NCBI RefSeq assembly: GCF_963677005.1
Contig: NZ_OY781616.1
Coordinates: forward strand, 1,061,501 to 1,125,500
Direction: 5' to 3'
Origin: Maridesulfovibrio sp.
GTDB taxonomy: Bacteria > Desulfobacterota > Desulfovibrionia > Desulfovibrionales > Desulfovibrionaceae
DNA: 64,000 bases
Position numbers and translations under genes: made by a program. The notes under the pieces were generated by a model. It did no database searches and was not told where the DNA came from. It was given only the letters and a program-made list of their open reading frames with translations. Each line of letters begins with the position of its first letter. The stretch's first letter is position 1. Shown in pieces: positions 61,738 through 64,000 of the stretch.

Positions 61738-62760
61738 ATGAGACTTCTTGTTACAGGCGGATGCGGATTTATAGGAACAAATTTCATTCTCCTGATGAAA
61801 GAAAGGCATCCGGATTGGAAAATTTTCAATCTCGACAAGCTTACCTATGCCGGAAACCGCAAAAATCTGCTCAAACTGGAGCAGGACGAGAATTCCGGCT
61901 ACACTTTCCTGCATGGAGACATAGGTGACCGGGAGTTTGTCACTGCGGTCCTTCACGACCATAAAATCGATGCAATAGTTAATTTTGCCGCAGAATCGCA
62001 TGTAGACCGCTCCATAAACGATCCTGCGCCCTTTCTCAGTACCAACATAATGGGAACGCAGAACCTGATGGAGTGCGCCAGACAGGCAGGTACGGAAAAA
62101 TTCGTCCATGTCTCCACGGATGAAGTTTACGGCAGCCTCGGACCTGATGAGCCGGCCTTCAGCGAAAAAAATCCGCTGCAACCGAACAGTCCCTACTCCG
62201 CATCCAAGGCAGGAGCGGACCTCATGGCCAGAGCCTACTTCGAAACATACGGATTCCCGGTATCAATCACCAGATGTTCCAACAACTACGGGCCCTACCA
62301 ATTTCCTGAAAAACTCATCCCCCTCATGTTTCTCAAGGCTACAGCCGGAGAAAAGCTCCCTGTTTACGGGGACGGATCAAACATCCGGGACTGGATATAC
62401 GTTGATGACCACTGCACCGGGGTTGAACTTACCCTGCTCAAAGGCAGGCCCGGACAGGTATATAATTTCGGTGGAGCTGCGGAAAAGACCAATCTGGAAC
62501 TTATCCGCGAAATGCTCCACCTCCTGAATCGTGACGAAAGCCTCATCAGCTATGTAAAGGACAGGCCCGGGCACGACAAACGCTATGCCATGGATTTTAA
62601 ACTGGCGGAAAAAGAACTCGGTTTTACCCCGAAGACATCGTTCCGGCAGGGTATCGGCAAAACCATAGAATGGTACACTGCCAACAGGGAATGGCTGGAA
62701 GACGTACGCAGTGGCGCCTACCGGGAATTCATGGAAAATTGGTACGGAGAACGAAAGTGA
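61738..62760 (+). CDS. rfbB: dTDP-glucose 4,6-dehydratase
   Basis: A 340-residue SDR enzyme. TGGCGFIG at 6-13 binds NAD, catalytic T127, D128 and E129 lie in HVSTDEVYGS, and Y153-x3-K157 in SPYSASKAG. It makes dTDP-4-keto-6-deoxy-glucose for L-rhamnose and related cell-surface sugars. GGAG precedes the ATG. The gene overlaps rfbD by four bases; rfbA and rfbC are not visible here. Confidence 0.95.
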   Translation: MRLLVTGGCGFIGTNFILLMKERHPDWKIFNLDKLTYAGNRKNLLKLEQDENSGYTFLHGDIGDREFVTAVLHDHKIDAIVNFAAESHVDRSINDPAPFLSTNIMGTQNLMECARQAGTEKFVHVSTDEVYGSLGPDEPAFSEKNPLQPNSPYSASKAGADLMARAYFETYGFPVSITRCSNNYGPYQFPEKLIPLMFLKATAGEKLPVYGDGSNIRDWIYVDDHCTGVELTLLKGRPGQVYNFGGAAEKTNLELIREMLHLLNRDESLISYVKDRPGHDKRYAMDFKLAEKELGFTPKTSFRQGIGKTIEWYTANREWLEDVRSGAYREFMENWYGERK

Positions 62761-63641
62761 TTGAACTTACAGGCAAGAAAGCGGTTATCCTTGGCGGCAG
62801 AACAGGTCTGGTAGGCCAAACCCTGACTGAAAAGCTAAAAAAAAACAATTTGATAACGATACCCCTTTCCCGCTCCGATTTTGATCCTCTGGACGAAGAA
62901 AGCATGCAGGCCCTGCTTGAACGCGAGGAACCGGATTTCATTTTCAATACCATTGCCTACACCATGGTGGATCAGGCCGAAGAAGAAGAAAACAGAGCCC
63001 ACCTGCTGAACACCACACTCCCGGTTTCCCTTGGACGACTGGCTAAAAAATTCGGATGCAAGCTGATACATTTCAGTACGGATTTCGTTTACGACGGCAA
63101 GAAGGATTCTCCATACGTTGAAACCGATGCTACCAACCCCCAGTCAGTATACGGCGAGACCAAGCTGGACGGAGATGAAAAACTTCTCCAGTCAGGATAC
63201 CCTGATATCCTCATCATAAGAACAGCCTGGCTGTTCGGCCCCCACAAGACAAATTTCGTTAAAAAAATAATCGGATACGCCAAGGAACGAGAATTTCTTT
63301 CCGTAGTGCATGATCAGAAAGGATCGCCGACCTACACTCCCGACCTTGCAGACTACACGATTGAATTATTGCGCCACGAGGCCACCGGAATATTCAATGT
63401 GGTGAATTCCGGAAAAGCCTCCTGGTGCGAACTGGCTGCAGAAGCAATCAACTGCTCAGCCATCAACTGCCGGATAGATGCCGTGCCCAGCAGCTCATAC
63501 CCGACACAGGCAAAGAGACCGCCCTACTCTGTTCTGGACACTTCCAAATTCACGGAAATGACCGGAATAACTCCGCGCCCGTGGGTACAGGCATTAAGGG
63601 ACTACATCTACAACCATATTGGCAATATCCAGAAAGATTAA
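62757..63641 (+). CDS. rfbD: dTDP-4-dehydrorhamnose reductase
   Basis: A 294-residue SDR-type NAD(P)H reductase starting at a GTG at 62757, which overlaps the rfbB stop. GGRTGLVGQTL is the nucleotide-binding loop, FSTDFVYDGKKDSPYVETD and VYGETKLDGDEKLLQ hold the Y-x3-K active site, and FVKKIIGYAKE, GSPTYTPDLADYT are family blocks. It makes dTDP-L-rhamnose in the family. The C-terminus is complete. Confidence 0.93.
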   Translation: MIELTGKKAVILGGRTGLVGQTLTEKLKKNNLITIPLSRSDFDPLDEESMQALLEREEPDFIFNTIAYTMVDQAEEEENRAHLLNTTLPVSLGRLAKKFGCKLIHFSTDFVYDGKKDSPYVETDATNPQSVYGETKLDGDEKLLQSGYPDILIIRTAWLFGPHKTNFVKKIIGYAKEREFLSVVHDQKGSPTYTPDLADYTIELLRHEATGIFNVVNSGKASWCELAAEAINCSAINCRIDAVPSSSYPTQAKRPPYSVLDTSKFTEMTGITPRPWVQALRDYIYNHIGNIQKD

Positions 63642-63773
63642 CCGATTTCCGGCTCCCGCCTGACCGGCCGCAAACACATGTGCCTTTCGGACTGAGCAAA
63701 ACGTTCAGCCCCGGTCTGTGCGTATTTACGGACTTTTCGGACATGGGCCGGAAAACCAACCCGACACTGAATA

Positions 63774-64000
63774 ATGAAAAAGATATCCCCGGAACTTCTA
63801 CGGGATTCAATCCAGCTTGCAATGACTGCGTTCTGCATCTGGATCGGATACCGTTTTTACCTGTTCTACGAATTCATGACCGGACACTCTTCTGTGCCGG
63901 TAAGCAAACCCGGAGCGGTAGAAGGATTTCTGCCCATAAGCGCTCTGCTTTCACTCAAAAAACTCATTACTCAGGGAGTATTTGACGAGGTTCACCCCGC
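63774..64000 (+). CDS. Membrane 4Fe-4S protein, N-terminal part (cut by window end)
   Basis: An ATG at 63774 opens a frame that runs past base 64000. The visible 75 residues have a membrane helix (LAMTAFCIWIGYRFYLFYEF) and then PGAVEGFLPISALLSLKKLI, a pattern of NapH-like and other polyferredoxin membrane proteins before their cysteine clusters. No cysteine cluster is visible in the part present. It begins 130 bases after rfbD. Codon use is like its neighbours. Confidence 0.7.
   Translation, partial: MKKISPELLRDSIQLAMTAFCIWIGYRFYLFYEFMTGHSSVPVSKPGAVEGFLPISALLSLKKLITQGVFDEVHP

Overview
The window looks like chromosomal DNA of a Gram-negative, anaerobic, sulfate-reducer-type deltaproteobacterium, most likely a marine Desulfovibrio (Maridesulfovibrio-like). 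This is an inference. It rests on the selA/selB pair, a 2[4Fe-4S] ferredoxin, TRAP and polar amino-acid ABC uptake, many signalling proteins, an NAD-type PyrD/PyrK dihydroorotate dehydrogenase, and moderate GC content with AT-rich inserts. No rRNA or species marker is present.

Region 1 (1-10.6 kb) is a prophage or satellite segment read on the minus strand. It holds a P4-type primase-helicase, small and large terminase subunits and an Ogr/Delta-like zinc-finger protein. A truncated second copy of the zinc-finger gene flanks an AT-rich insert with a BspA-type leucine-rich-repeat gene. At the other end, next to tRNA-Arg(CCG), are an AT-rich gene pair (a PD-(D/E)XK nuclease-like protein and a HEPN protein) and an iteron-like repeat cluster. 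The gene pair is the best candidate for an undescribed defence system. No integrase is visible; the element continues left of base 1.

Region 2 (10.6-36 kb) is housekeeping and signalling: a DoxX/MauE-rhodanese pair, 4.5S RNA, a cupin, an AI-2E-type exporter, a large hybrid histidine kinase, two divergent polar amino-acid ABC systems, a PilZ protein, a REC-kinase followed by a STAS protein, a nucleoside-gate membrane protein, RidA, ribB under an FMN riboswitch, a double-Cache chemoreceptor, a TonB-like fusion protein, tRNA-Pro(GGG), a sorting-signal surface protein, MscS, an ornithine cyclodeaminase-family enzyme and a ferredoxin.

Region 3 (36-45.4 kb) is bounded by two near-identical tRNA-Ser(GGA) genes. 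It carries selB, an M18 aminopeptidase, selA and folC on the minus strand. It then has a tRNA-Arg(UCU) interrupted in its anticodon loop by a 222-nt group I intron, and a small AT-rich island with a pentapeptide-repeat protein and a broken phage gpD-like gene.

Region 4 (45.4-57 kb) is largely pyrimidine metabolism: pyrD-pyrK, a U32 peptidase-family gene, a MIF-like tautomerase, and an XRE regulator divergent from a TRAP transporter. The TRAP genes run directly into an M20 N-carbamoyl-amino-acid hydrolase, pyrC and pyrE. Together they suggest uptake and use of a carbamoyl-aspartate-like or ureide compound.

Region 5 (57-64 kb) holds an MBL-fold hydrolase, MltA, a degenerate 5'-nucleotidase-family protein, TrmL, the dTDP-sugar genes rfbB-rfbD and the start of a membrane Fe-S protein. 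An intergenic repeat family (beginning GATGCGCTTCGCG) is scattered between 38 and 57 kb.
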